64,000 bases of DNA, taken from Tetrahymena elliotti 4EA (Eukaryota; Ciliophora; Oligohymenophorea; Hymenostomatida; Tetrahymenidae). The translations under genes and the position numbers were made by a program. Positions within the stretch are counted from its first letter, which is position 1. Each line of letters opens with the position of its first letter. Below the pieces are notes generated by a model. The model was given only the letters and a program-made list of their open reading frames with translations, was not told the origin of the DNA and ran no database searches. The stretch lies in NCBI GenBank assembly GCA_000231825.2, contig JH720297.1:175553-239552 (forward strand), given 5' to 3'. This document shows, one piece after another, positions 1 through 18,870 of this stretch.

Positions 1-3000
1 TCTATTTACTTTGTTGTGTGTTAATTAATTGGCTAACTTTGCTAATTTATTCTTTTTAATCCTCTTCTACTTCTATTTTGGTTTCTAGTGTTTCATCTTA
101 TTAATTTTATTTGCTTAACTAGTCTTCTTAACTAGCTTATTAAGTATTTTAACCTTATTCTTTTTACTTGGTCTGCTTTTTATATGTTTGCTTTGGCTTT
201 AGTCCTGATTCACTCTTTTTATTCATAGCGGCCTTTTATTTATAACCTACTTTTCTTGTTTTTCTTTGTTGGTCTTCATCATTGTATTTGTCTTCCATTT
301 CTTCATCTTCTTCATTGTAACTGTTTTTTACTTATTCATCTTCATCGAAATCTTCTTCATCTCCATATTCTAAATCCATTTCATTTTCTAAGTCTTCCTC
401 CTCATCTTAATTTTTTGAATAAGTGATTTCTTCTGTATTATTTTAGTTTTACCAATTATCATGAAGCTGATTGCTAAGTTAACTTTTAGGTTATGGACCA
501 AACTGTAAAAATGATTTAATTTATTATATACTTTGATATTCATTATCATAAGGATTGTAGAATTTTATTTTTAAGTTATTCTTTAAATAAACTTCCTCAT
601 GGAAATCTTCGTAATAATAAAACTAAGTGCATATTTTTTCATAATTGACTCCAAATCTTCTAAAGAATATTTGTTTTAGATAATATTCTAAATCTTACTT
701 CAAATTTTCTTAAATTTATCTTATTTCCTATGACAAGTTAACTTTATTTCCTTCCTATTCTTCAGAAGAAATAACTTATCTTCTTGGTAGTGTGCAGTGT
801 TTCTTACATTTTATTTCAAACTCGAGTTAAGATTGTTCTTATAAATCAATTTGATTGTCATTTTTTTTGTTTTGTTGAGCACGCTTTTTGATGACTTAGT
901 TTTATTTTTCTACAGCTTTTTCAGCCACTCTGGACTGTAATCCTTAAAAGAAAGCACATAAAGGATGGAATTATTCATTACATTCGCTTTCTTTACACTT
1001 GATTGTAGTACCGTGGCTTCTTTAGCAAATTTGACAACATGGATTGATAAATATATCTTCAGATGAAATAGAAGAAGCTGAATTGATAGTATCTTTATTT
1101 ACTTGCGGACTAGGGAAATCTGTGCTGGTCAAAACAATATTATCATCTTCAAATTTAGCTATATTAAAAGTAAACATGCAAAAAGGATGCATCCACAGTT
1201 CTCCATGACTATTAAGCTTAGATTCAATTTATCGTTAAGTGATTAAGTTATCAATATTTTATTTAAATTCATCATTTCTATTTTCGAATCCTTCTTCATC
1301 TAATTATCTAAAATTATGCATAGCTTCATGATGATTCTTTAAATAAATCAACTTTATTGGCAAATCTGTCTCTACACATAATGGACAACTAAATCTTTCA
1401 ATAAGAATGTCTTTTTAATACCTATCCTTATGCTTTAAAGATCTTATCATTTTACATTTATCACAAAAGAATTTCCCTTCTGGTACCTCATAAATACCAT
1501 AGCATATCTTATGGAAAGATTGCTAGCAATCATTACAATAAACAACTGGATTATTATCTGTATTTTTTTAACTAAAACAAATCATACAATCTGTTTCTAA
1601 CTACGATTTTAACTAAGAATTTTTTTTCAATTTTTTCTGGTTAAGATTTACCTTTCCTTTTCTGACAATTTCAAAAATTGTGCTTGCTTTATTTTATTGC
1701 TACTTTGATGAATCACCATGCTACATAGCATTTTTCTTCCTCATATAAGCAGACATTTTTTATGGTTACTATTGCATATTTTAAGGTTTTCTGGCACGCA
1801 ACTTTGATTTCTACTCTGATAGAGTATTCTAATTTGATTGTTCTTTTGGCTTGTTGCTTTCTTCAGCTGTCTTAGTTAAATCTACTGACTTTTTATTTAT
1901 TGGCTAGCTGCTCATTTTAGTTGTAGAATTTTTTCTCTTTTACTTATTATCAACTGAGAATTTTAAGTTTTAACTGTTTTCAAGCTATTCGCTTTAATTT
2001 TCAATTTAATTTTTTTCACTATTAAAAATTTCATTTATGATAGATTCTTGATTTTCTGAGCATTTCCTTGATTGTGATTGTGAAATTGATTCTTTTCTAG
2101 CAGAACTGTTTTCGATTTCTATTTACTTTTATTCAACTAATTAATTTTATTCTTCAGCTGCTTTTTCAGCAACCTATGTTTCTACATTATTCTTTTAACT
2201 TTCATCGGCTTCATATTAGATAATATTATCACTAGCTTTGTTTGATTGAGTTTAATTTTCTTATTTATCAAGTTCTTAAGAATCCTCTTTTTATGTTTCT
2301 GGTTACACTTGTTTGGTTTAATCTAGATTATTAATTATTTACTTTTCTTCATCTTTATTAATATTAGATTCATTAAGCTTTGGTTCATCTTTAAAAATTG
2401 CAGGTTATTATTAAGTACCTTCTTTTATTTATTTTGACCCAGTTGTAGGTCTCTTTGTAGGATAACTTTGCTTCTCTTATTCACTGTCATCTTCACTGCT
2501 AACCATGAAATATATTTCAGTATTGTATTAATCTTTATCAGAGTATCCAATAATAATATTCTTTTAAATCTAAGATAATTTGAGGAAATCCCAAATTGCT
2601 GTTGACTATTTTTTCAAGTAATTAGTATCCTTATCTTATTAAATTAATTAGTTTACTCTATTTTACCAATCTACAAATCTTTTTTAATTCATGCACCATT
2701 GTTTCTCAAAAAATATATTTCTTAAAAGCATTAAATCAATGTCTTCTTTATATTATGAATTCATCAAATTTTTGTTTAAATCTACTTGTTCTTAAATTGC
2801 TATTTATAGAGCTTCAGAATCCAAATGCATTATTTTAGAAAACATAAGTTATGGAGTAGTATCAGAAGTTGGAACAGCTCTTCTCCTATTATTCTCATCA
2901 ATGCCTGGAGCTTTATTTTTTTAGTGAGTATCAATAAATTAAGTTAACTTATCTGTTTCCTTTTATGCTCCATACAAGAAATATTCGCTCTTATTATTTG

Positions 3001-6000
3001 TTGTGTAAGATCTCTTAATATCAGCATTTTCATTTACATCATATACAACTAAATAACCATCTCCATTCACAGAGTGAAACAAAACACTGAATTTCTTTCC
3101 AATCTTAATAGGGAGAGGCTCTTAAACATATTCTTACTGATAATAGCTAATGTATTTCACCTTTTATATTACAAAAAAATATATAAAATCATCAAATAAA
3201 CATTTTTAAATTGAAAAAAATTATTTTTATAAGAGTATTCTTTTAATAAACCATCAATTTTCAAAACTTATTTTCTTTTCTCAAATTTAGCTTGAAAAAA
3301 GGTTTTTTAAAGCCAGATTTCAGCTTTCAAGAATATTGAATTGAAATATACCATTTTTATTTAAAATTTAAATTACTTGTTTGTCATCTAGAATTTATTT
3401 TATTGAAGAACTTTTTTATCTGAACTATTAAGAGGAAAACTAGATTGAAAGTTTTTCATTTTCTTCAATCTTAATTTAATTTTCACTAAATTCTTCTTTT
3501 TATAGAAAACTTTCTTGATCTTGTTAGGAGATAATTTTGGTGTTGTTTTCAGGTTCTTCTTCTATCTTAACTTCATTTTACTTATCTTGTAATTCTTCAA
3601 TTACATTTTAATTTATTTCTACATCAATTTCTTCTTCCTTTTTTTCAATTATTTCTTCTTTCAATTTTTCTTAATCTTTTTTACTTTGCTAATCACTATC
3701 TTTGAAAATATCATTTTCTATATCCATGCTTCTATCACTTTCCACTTTTTTATCTTAATCTTCTTAATTAGCTGTATTAATTTATTCATTATTATCCAAC
3801 TCATTCTTGCTTTGTAGGTTTTCTTAATTTTTCTTTTTATCTTACATACAATCTCCATCTCCCTCTTCTTCATTATTTTACAACAAGTCATCATCATTAC
3901 AATCAACAATAAGCATATTTTATTCTAAACATTCTCTGCAACTTGTTGAATCTCTAAGGTTTTTATTTAGAGCCTCTTAATCAAATGTAGTTGATCTATT
4001 TTAATCCTATTTGCTAGTACTACGACTTTTCTTTGGTGTTTTTACAGTTTCTTCTTTTTACTTTTTAGTAGATAACTTCTTTTTTCCCGTTTATGATTCT
4101 TTTTTTGTTAACTGCTAGATCACCTCTTTGCTGTTCTATTTTTTTAAAGCCACCTCACTCTCTTCAAAAATTTCCACATTTTCAAAGGATTGTGTATCTT
4201 CTAAGTCATTTTCACTCATTTAATATCCAAAGAGTTAAGCTGAATTTCCTTAATTGTCTTTATTTTATTAAAGCAATTATATTTATTGCAGATATAAATT
4301 AGCTACTGATGTAGAGCAAAAATGCTCAAGTTCATCTAGTTTTATTTACTTTGGATAAAATAAACAAAATTAAGTTTAATTATGAGATTTATTATGCTTT
4401 GAACTAGGCTTTATAATTTGTGAGTTTTACTAGGTCAAATAATCTTTTTCAACATTTAATGTATCCAATACATCTGAAATAATTTAAGATGGATTTTGTG
4501 GAGAAGTAAAATATTCAGAATCTATTTTAAACCACCATTGCTCCATACTTTGCTATCTTTTATCATCATTATAATTTGGATACCCACATTCTAAATACTA
4601 CTCTTCTTCTTCATCTATCTAAACTATTTCCTATTGCTTTTAGTAATTATTATTAATACATGGCACTGAAGCACTTCTGCTATTTCTTATTGAATCTAAC
4701 TTTCCTTAATTCTCTGTATCTTGTGTATTGTTAAAGATTTTCAAGAAAGGGTTATCATAAATACTCTAAAATTACAATCCTTAGCTACTTTACAGACAGC
4801 TACTAGCATCAAAACTATTACCTCTCCTATAAGGAGCACTTTTTAAAATACTTGATTGTTTTTCATTCTTTTTGTTCTATTAATTTATTTCTTATCTTTA
4901 GCTTCTACGACAATTAGACTGTTGGCTTTTATCAATATCCTCTTAACTTACACTGTTCTTTTTGTCTAAGTTAGGTGTTGTACTTTTATTCTAACTAAGC
5001 TATATGTTTTTATCTTGGCTTTACTTGCTCTCTTCTTTGTTGATTACAAATCCAAACAAAGATGTGTAGGCATTTTATTAATATTCACTTTCTATTTAAA
5101 TACTGTTAATCTCTTCATTCATAGATTTTTTCTCTGCATTTGAAGGTGAGCTAATTCCTTCTGGTCTATGATTAGCATCATTCTTAGAATTCATAGCTCC
5201 AGCTGAACTATCAAATGGATATATCTCTCTACTATAAGATTTTTCTTCCCTAGTTTCGGTAAAAACCTTTTTTGTAGTTGAATCATAAATATCACCTTTT
5301 TCTTCACTTTGGGAAGTACCTTCAACAGAATACTAATTCTTTTATTAAAAACAACTAATATCTGATTTTTTAGGAGGTCTTCCTCTCTTTTTTTTGCAAT
5401 AATTTGACATGTTATTTTCATTATTCTACAAGTTTGAATCTAAGCAGTTATCGCAAGCAGTAGAATTAATTGTGCTTATATTTCCCTATCCTGAATTTTC
5501 TGATTGGGGATTTCCTTAACTGTTTTCAAGTAAAAGCGAATCTTATACGTTATGAATATTAAATGCTTCGCTGTTAGCCCTAGATTTATTTGACGATTCA
5601 GATTATATTTTTACCTATTAATTTAACTTTGAACTCATGCTAATATTGCTTTGAGTAATGTGCTTTTTCATGATACCACCTTTCCCTTTTTATTACTATT
5701 ATTGCATTGTTTTTTCATAAAATTATCGATTTTTTTCCTATTCTTCAAGCTATTTATAAACAACAATCCACTCATTTTGAATTTCGTTATATAATTTATC
5801 ATATGTAGTCTCATAAGGTTGAGGATTAGATCTTGCATGTTAGCGACATAAAGTAAAGCATTTTAAGAGCTTTTACTCATTTTCTTACTTATATATACGC
5901 GTTTTATTGATACATGCTAAATGAGTTTTGTTACTACACGTTTCTTCTCTACATTTGATTGAATACCCTTTTTTAGGATTACCACTATCTTAACAGATTA

Positions 6001-6286
6001 AACACTAATAATCTTCTGTTTATACTTTAGAAACATTAAATACTTCAAAGCCATCATATGAGGAGAAATAGAGATGCAGTTCAGGTATGAATAGTGTGCA
6101 TGTTAAATGCAAATTTAATATTTTATCTGGCTATTTTTCTCTTTTATTACCTAAATAACCCTTAACTATTGGCTTTTCCACTTTATTCTATCTGCAAAGG
6201 TAACAATACCATTCAGGAAGAAATGGCAATATTATTTGACCTTCGCAATTCTTCTTTTTGGAGTTTAAACTCGAACTACTGTTCAT
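1..6286 (-). CDS. Multi-PHD chromatin reader (two extended PHD fingers, PHD, AT-hook); 3' end beyond window
   Basis: Read with TAA/TAG as Gln this is one open frame from ATG 6286-6284, interrupted by one phase-0 GT-AG intron (3376-3161), and still open at base 1 (about 2,020 residues seen). Residues about 28-180 form an extended PHD: WYCYLCRQ, HLTCTLF, CLICQD, YSIKCREETC, THLAC, CFTLCRQH. Near residue 300 is an AT-hook, KKRGRPPKK. After the intron, near residue 1490, comes a canonical PHD (DCMICF, VVYCNDC, SFHKICYG, FFCDKCK), then CPLC and a second extended PHD (WMHPFCMF, CCQIC, IKCKESECNEQFHPLCAF). PHD-knuckle-ePHD triplets are typical of BRPF/Jade/AF10 proteins, which read histone H3 tails for acetyltransferase or methyltransferase complexes. 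The rest is Gln/Asn/Lys-rich with acidic runs near the left edge. The role is inferred from domains; no catalytic domain is visible. A nuclear location is expected. Confidence 0.85.
3161..3376 (-). other. Intron of the multi-PHD gene
   Basis: A GT-AG, AT-rich stretch of 216 nt joins DDKQ to VKYIS in phase 0. Without splicing, the upstream frame hits TGA near 3321, and the downstream frame has no ATG near its start. That is why the two halves are joined into one gene rather than called separately. Confidence 0.7.
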
Positions 6287-9017
6287 CTTTAAAAGATTTT
6301 TTATTTTTTAAAAATATTTGAATTGCTAATTAATATCTTATTTTTTTACTTTGAACCTATTAAATATTTTGCCTTTTTAAAAGTAAAATTTATTTCCTTC
6401 TTGCTTAGAAAATTATTTGCAGCTGCAGCAACGAACGATTTATCCTAATCAATAAATAAATGCTAATTACTCTGTACTTATTATGCAACAACAAAATAGT
6501 CGCTAACAGAGGATGCTCTCTTTTAGATTAACTGAGTTTGAAACTTTTTTGCTAGTTAGCTTGTTTTTATTTTATTTGATAGGTATTGATTTAGAGTTTT
6601 AAACAAACACCTCTACACTAATCTGATGCTCCTTCTAATAAATAAATAAATAAATAAATTAATAAACAAACAATTTATCTATCTATTTATACCAATATAT
6701 ATTTAAATATTTGATGATGCTTTAATGAAACAAAAAAGATAATTTCACAGATTGTATTTTCTCACATCCTTTATATAAAATCAAATAAAGCATATACATC
6801 AACTAATTCATTAAAATTCAACTATGCTTTATCTCTTAATCAAAGCATCAAAAATTTATTCTCACTTTTAAAATTATGTTATAGTTATTAGCGAAACTTA
6901 GAGGTAACATTAAATTGATCATTTTTCATTGAAAATAAATGCTAAATTTTAGATTTTCATTTTAATTGAATTAATTAAAATTGGTTAAATACTCCAAAGT
7001 ATTTAAACTTAATTTAATTTTGATGTCAAATTTCATAACCCTGATTCTATTTTTTTTTACAAATATAAATTGCCTGTTTTTATATTGAAATATCAATTCT
7101 AAATTTATTTTTTTCAAAACAATGTTAATTTTAAATTTAAAAATTTAACTTTCCTTCCTTATCTTTAAAAATTAATTTTAAATATCTTTAAATACCTCAT
7201 TTCTTCATGTTACAACATAATATCTGTCAATACTATTTAATAGTTAATAAATTTAATAAAATTTTTTTGACTCTAAAAAAATAATTTAAAATTGATTTTT
7301 GAATAATTGATTGAATGAGGTATATAAAATATTAAATAAAAACTAAAATTATAAAATAATACCCAAACAAATTAATTAATAATAATTGTTCTGATTTTTT
7401 TGGAAAATAAACTAGAAATTACTAAACTTAACTTTTATTTTAATTTTCTTTTTGAATTTAGAAGAATAAAATATGTATTTTTAATTTTTTCTTCTCCTAA
7501 ACTTACTTTAATGAATAATAAATTATGTATTATAAAATTTCAAATATTTGGAATGTAAATACCTGATCAAATCTGAAAGAAGAAAATTTAAAAATTAGAA
7601 TGCATAAATTAATAGAAAATTTAACAAGCACCACACAAAAACTCCTTAATTTATAAAGTTATAGTTTTACATAAAGATAAAGAAATTTATTGATTACTTA
7701 GCCACAAAATTTTCATTATCATCATAATTTTTTTATTTGCATAAAGTTTTTATTTTTAATGAATGTATTAAAAATTTTGAAAAACAGCAGTATTTTTTGT
7801 AAAGCAATCTCAAAAGAAATTCAATGATTAAGTGTAGATTTTATTTATCATTATCCAAATAATAAAAAGTAAAATATCTAATAATATACATAAATAGGTC
7901 TATTTTCTACTTCTATAAATTTGAGGCTAACTAAAATAAATTCATTTATTATCTTCCGTACTTATCCTAATAATCAGTTTAAGATGTTTAAATATATTTT
8001 CTTAATTTTTGAAAGCACTACATTTGTTAGTATATTTTTGATTTGCTTAATTTATCAATAATCAAATTTTAAATAATGACATATTAAAAATAGATATGAT
8101 CAACAAAATATACAATATAAGGGAATTATATTTTTCATAAGATAAGACAATAATTTCTCTCTTTTATCCAATAGAAAAGTTTTACTAAGTAATATCAATA
8201 GAAATTTTTTAATTTTACGAAAGAGTCTATTTTAAATTGGGCAAATCAGTTATTTTTTACTGATAAAAAAAGTAGAGTAATCCTTTTGAAAGATGCAAAA
8301 AACTGGCATTTAAATTTTGTTATTATAAAAAAAGTAATCATATAAAAAAGTAAATCTTATAAAATCTATTTGAATCTTTTGATTGATAATCTATTTTTCA
8401 AATGATCATTTGAATGGATTAGTAAATAATTAAAAAAAGAATAGAATCACACCAAATTTACAATTTTATTTTTTAAATTGTTTTCCAAAGTTTTAAAGTT
8501 TTCGGATGATTTAATTTTTGAAACAAGTTTGTTCAATCAAGCAATAAACAAACTGCTTTTGAGTATGAAAATCTTAAGTGCATTTTTTAGTTACGCCTTA
8601 GATCATTTTAATAGAAAAAAGAGATAAAAAAGATTGTAAAATAATATAATAAGATTAGATGTATTGAATCCAATTATTATTTTTCATTTTACATAAACTT
8701 TTTCATTGAAATAAATGAAATGATGCGTGAAATTAGTTAACAGCAACAGAATCTATATTAGAATCTCCAATCAAAATAAAGCTATTCAAATAGAAATCTT
8801 TGCTATTATTAATTACAATCCAACCAAGCAAGATATTCCTTTTAAGAAGAAAGATCCCTTGTAAAATAATTAATTCACAAAAAAAATTTAATTTAAAAGA
8901 AAGAATTAATTAAACAAACAAAGCAATCCAAACTAAATTCAATTCATTTGAATATAAAGGTAGTATCAAAGCACACCATAAGATAAAAGCCTGAAGAAGA
9001 AAGAGGAATCATAAGTA
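6287..9017. other. Non-coding gap with AAAT microsatellite
   Basis: About 2.7 kb of AT-rich DNA with no frame that looks coding. It holds the 5' flanks of the two divergently oriented neighbours, many A and T homopolymers, and an AAAT tetranucleotide run near 6637-6664. I see no RNA gene or recognised site. Confidence 0.6.
6637..6664. repeat. AAAT tetranucleotide microsatellite
   Basis: Six to seven near-perfect tandem units of AAAT/AATA, flanked on the right by the related AAAC and TATC short repeats. A simple repeat in the upstream flank of the multi-PHD gene. Confidence 0.8.
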
Positions 9018-9233
9018 ATGTCATTCTAAATTTTTGTTAAAATTGAAAAGAACTTAATTATTGATGTTGAAATCCAAGACTCAATTGCTGCTATAAAAAG
9101 TAAAATTGAGAAGTTGACCTAAATTCCATAAAAATCATAAAAACTCTACTATGCTGGAAGACAGTTAAATAACTAATCTTTAATAAACGATTATGGTATT
9201 TAAAAGTGCTCCACTCTCTGTCTTGAATGCTGA
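9018..9233 (+). CDS. Small ubiquitin-like protein without C-terminal Gly-Gly
   Basis: A 71-residue intronless frame starting at the first ATG and ending at TGA. It aligns along its whole length with ubiquitin: QIFVKI (strand 1), IIDVEIQDSIAAIKSKIEK (strand 2 and helix), KLYYAGRQLNN (ubiquitin RLIFAGKQLED) and DYGIQKCSTL (ubiquitin DYNIQKESTL). Ubiquitin continues HLVLRLRGG, but here the frame ends LCLEC followed by TGA, so the conjugation tail is absent. The Lys-48 position is Arg. Six in-frame TAA codons read as Gln, several at positions where Gln or a polar residue fits the fold. It could be a non-conjugating ubiquitin-fold peptide or a decaying ubiquitin-family gene. The homology is clear, the function is not. 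Confidence 0.75.
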
Positions 9234-10906
9234 TTACAGCTACAAAAGATTTTATTTATTAGTAGAGTAGTAATGAAGCTCTTAAAATTAATAACCAATT
9301 ACATTAACCAAACATATTTTCTGCAATAATTTAAACACTTTTGATAATATCTTAAACAATCTATTGATTGAGAGAGATATGGTCATGAGAGATTAACCTA
9401 TTTTAATTCACTGTTGATAATCTAATACTTAATAAACCAAGCTATATAAAACAAACAAAATTCTAATTAATAAAGTTAGATTTGATTTTAATTGTATCTA
9501 ACAAATAACAAATAACCTTTATGTATATTCCTTTATATAAGATTACTATTTGTAAATATTATAGATTGTTCTAACTTAAATCGCTATTATTTCTTATAAA
9601 TTCTTAACATTTTTTTTCTCTTTTCTTTTTTTCACAAAATAGATTCAAACAAAAAAGTAAATTCGTTATGGCGTATTTATTGATTTGATTGATTATCTTT
9701 TTTCATTTAAATTCCAACCCACTTTAAAAGTAGAAAAGATAAATTGATTATTAATCGAAGTTAGTAAATTGCTATTGTTTAAAAATTATAATTTTTCATA
9801 GATACTTTTGCGAAGAAATGAAAAATTATTAATTACTTTAGGCTGGAGAATTAAAAGGAATTTTAACAGATTTTTGTTATAATTTGCGCAATTTTGCTTA
9901 ATTAATTTTCCATAAAACAAAGAAGGAACAAATCAATGAAAAATAAGTAAACTAATTTTTCTTTATGTTTTACATACCTTACTTACTTTTTAATAAAAGT
10001 TTTTTTACAATTAAAACAAAATAAGTAGATATGCCTAATAAGTTAAGCAATGATTTAAATTGTTTAAAGTAGTAATTTTAGAAATTTAATAACATCATAG
10101 AAAGTAACAAAACCAATTTCGCTCTCGCTAAATTTAGCAAATTAATATAGATAATACTAATTTAATTCATAATATGAAAGTAATAAGCTTAAAATAGACA
10201 AATAGAATTAAAAAAGATGAGCAATTTAGATTCATTAAGAGTAAATTATAAATTAAATAGAAATCGACATAGAATCTTTTTAATCTTATAACTAAAGTAT
10301 AATTTCAATTTACTTTGACAAAGAAAAATAAAAGAATATATACCAAATTTAATTTACTCTATCTACTTACTTTATATTTCACCATAAAAAAAGAAAAGGG
10401 TTAAGTATCTAGAAATATTTTGGTAAAGATTTAAATCCAAAAGTTAAGATTTATTTTTAGATAGATTATTAATAAGAATAATAAATGATAAGATATATCT
10501 GCATATTTGCTGCAATACAATTCATTTATTTGCGATTTGTTGATTTTTAATTTGATTATTATTATGAAATGGATTTTATAATTTAATTAGATTTAGAGGT
10601 AGTTGTTAATTAGTGAATGGTTAATGAATAGATTATTATTATAATTATAAAATTATTTAATTATTTACTTCACTATTGTTAATTTATTTAAAATTTGAGA
10701 AATAACATTTCATAAATTTTAGAAAATTTTAAGATTGTTGAGATTATTGAATATTATTAGGTTATTTATTGGTTGATATTGTCTGAAGAAACGAAGAGTG
10801 AAAGAATCGAAAAGAAAGGAAAAATAAATATTTATTATTACTCTAATCATGGAAGAAAGAAAAACAATCAAAAAAGAATCAGGGGTTTTGATTTCAAAAA
10901 TTTAGA
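9234..10906. other. Non-coding gap
   Basis: About 1.7 kb of AT-rich DNA with no convincing frame, RNA gene or repeat. It contains the 3' flanks of the ubiquitin-like gene and of the convergently oriented kinase gene. Confidence 0.6.
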
Positions 10907-16628
<5,722 letters not shown>

Positions 16629-17523
16629 TCAAAGTTTTAGTCCATCTAATTCATTAATATTTTATTGGTTCTCTGGAATATAAAAAGCAAGCTCGGGTTC
16701 TCTTAGTTCTCTTGTGATGTTATAGTTAAATTTATCACAATTTAAACAAACCTTTTTTGGTTATTCTATAAAGCAGACTAAATGAATTGGATGAGAGCAG
16801 CATTGAGTATATTTTAAATAACCTTTATTTGTATTGCATATTATACAATCTCTTGGTATACCATTTAAACATAAGTAATGATACTCTCTGTTAGATATTT
16901 GCAATGACTAAAAAAGGGAATTAATATCTTCTTCTAAATAATTTTTATTCAGAGGAATATCATCTCCATAAATTTCTTTTGCTTCATGAATAAGCTCAAA
17001 GCAATCTACTTAACCATAACTTTTACATAAATCAAGTGCAGTTCTTCCCATATTATCTCTTAAAGTTAAATTAATTCCACCTAATTTAATCAACATTTTT
17101 ATACATAAAACACTGTCATAAATGCAGCTTATCATAAGAGCTGTCCACCCTTCTTTAGTTTAATAATTTAATATTTCCTTAGTCTAATCCTCTTTATACA
17201 CATTGTACAATTACTAAATAAGATACTCTAAAATATTTGATTTTCCATAATGTACTGCATCTAATTTATGTAATTTAACAATTATTTCAAACAAAATGAT
17301 AAAAAATTCTATAATTACAATGAATAGAGTTCCAAAAATAACCATATATAGATAACTCTTCGTTTGGCAATATCTTTTCTACTTCAACTAATTGTTTTAC
17401 TTCATCTAATTTATCATTGCAAACTGCATTCAATAACTATTTTTTTAACTTATTAGGCTTTGTTTCTAGTAAAAGATTCGGACGCTTAATTGGGATTGTG
17501 GTAGTTTAATATTTAAAATCCAT
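16629..17523 (-). CDS. Ankyrin-repeat protein with C-terminal Cys/His zinc-binding-like cluster
   Basis: Two exons (17523-17343 and 17260-16629; 82-nt phase-1 intron) give 270 residues. Ankyrin helices are visible as KQLLNAVCNDKLDEVKQLVE, DAVHYGKSNILEYLI, GWTALMISCIYDSVLCIKML and GRTALDLCKSYGQVDCFELI. The intron removal restores the xAVxxGxxxxxxxLI pattern of a repeat, which supports the splice. The last 100 residues carry CIIC, QCCSHPIHLVC and VCLNC, spaced like a cross-brace zinc fold of the RING/PHD/RING-CH class, but no exact family match is claimed. Ankyrin repeats bind partner proteins; if the cluster is a RING-type domain this would be a ubiquitin ligase. That last step is inference. 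Confidence 0.75.
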
Positions 17524-18870
17524 TTTATTGCTTTTTAATTTTAAGTCTAAATGAATGTCCTTTTGTTTTTGAGAGTTATTTTTTATACAAAAGTAAAAAA
17601 AAATTGTTATTTTTTAATAGAAATATTTATTATTTGATGCTACAAATTATTACTGTCTATTAGAATTAAAAATTTTCTGATTATTTCTGCATATTATAAA
17701 TATGCTTTATACTATTTTTACTATTTCACAAGATTCCCACTTTTTTTATCTCCAATCTAAAATATATTTTAGATTATTTCTGACCAATACATAACTAAAT
17801 TTTTTTTTGGAATAAAATTATCATACCTATTTTGTTTTATTTTTCTGAAATAACTTTGTAAAATCTTTCATATTTCATATCTTTTTTAGACCTTTTGCAT
17901 AAAAAAATATTTTGAAAGATAAATACTGAATTTAAAAGATCTTGATTTAAATTACATCAAAAAAGTCAAAACTAATTTCTCAAATTTAAATAATATTTAC
18001 TCATTTCATTAATAAATTTACTGGAAGTATTTTAAATAAAATCAACTATTTTTTTTAAGTAAAACAATTTTTAACTTTACCTTCCATCTCCTTAAAAGAT
18101 AAAGTTATTTATCTTCAATCTTTCAGAAAAATTAATTAAATTGAATAAATTAATTTTTGTAAAATTAAATTTTCACAAATGTTTATTTTTTTGCAAAATT
18201 TTATCATTTATGAGTTTCAAAAGGAAGTTGTAAGCTTTAACTTTCTTAAAAATTAATGAAGAAGCTCAATATGATGAAGATGTAATATGGTGAGTGAGTT
18301 AAGTTACCTCAATTTTTAAATTCAAATTTAAATTTAACTTAAATAAAGATGATAAATTACTCAAAAATTACTTGAGGTTTTATTTTTAAGCAGAATATTA
18401 TGTATAAATAAATCTTTTAAAAACTCTTAGTTCCTTCAACAATCATGTTTGATTTAGAGGTTTGCTTTAAATTTTCTTAATTTATGTATGAATAAATGCT
18501 TGAGAAATATCATTTAAATTAATTATTTAGAGAAAAATGACGACATAATTAATATGAAATGATATTTAGTTTATACAAAAGAAAGGCTTATTGTTTATTT
18601 TTTAATCTAAATTGTATTTTAGGAAGCGGAGTGAGTAAAAGCAGGTTTCTAAATCCAAATCTTTGTGATAAATATATCTTAGATGAAAGAAACAATTTAA
18701 AAGATAGATGTTAGCTATCTGAGATAATATTTGTCCATATGATTATGTATGCTTAATAATAAAAGAAATTAATAATTTAGGCATAGCCATAAAAGATTAA
18801 ACCTCAACAAATATAGTAAAATAATAAAAAAAGGGTAAATTGAATTTTCCTAGAAAAGATATATTGTGAA
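17524..18870. other. Non-coding intergenic gap between divergent genes
   Basis: About 1.35 kb between the starts of the ankyrin gene (minus) and the Frag1/DRAM/Sfk1-like gene (plus), so it must hold both promoters. It is AT-rich with no coding frame or structured RNA that I can recognise. Confidence 0.6.
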
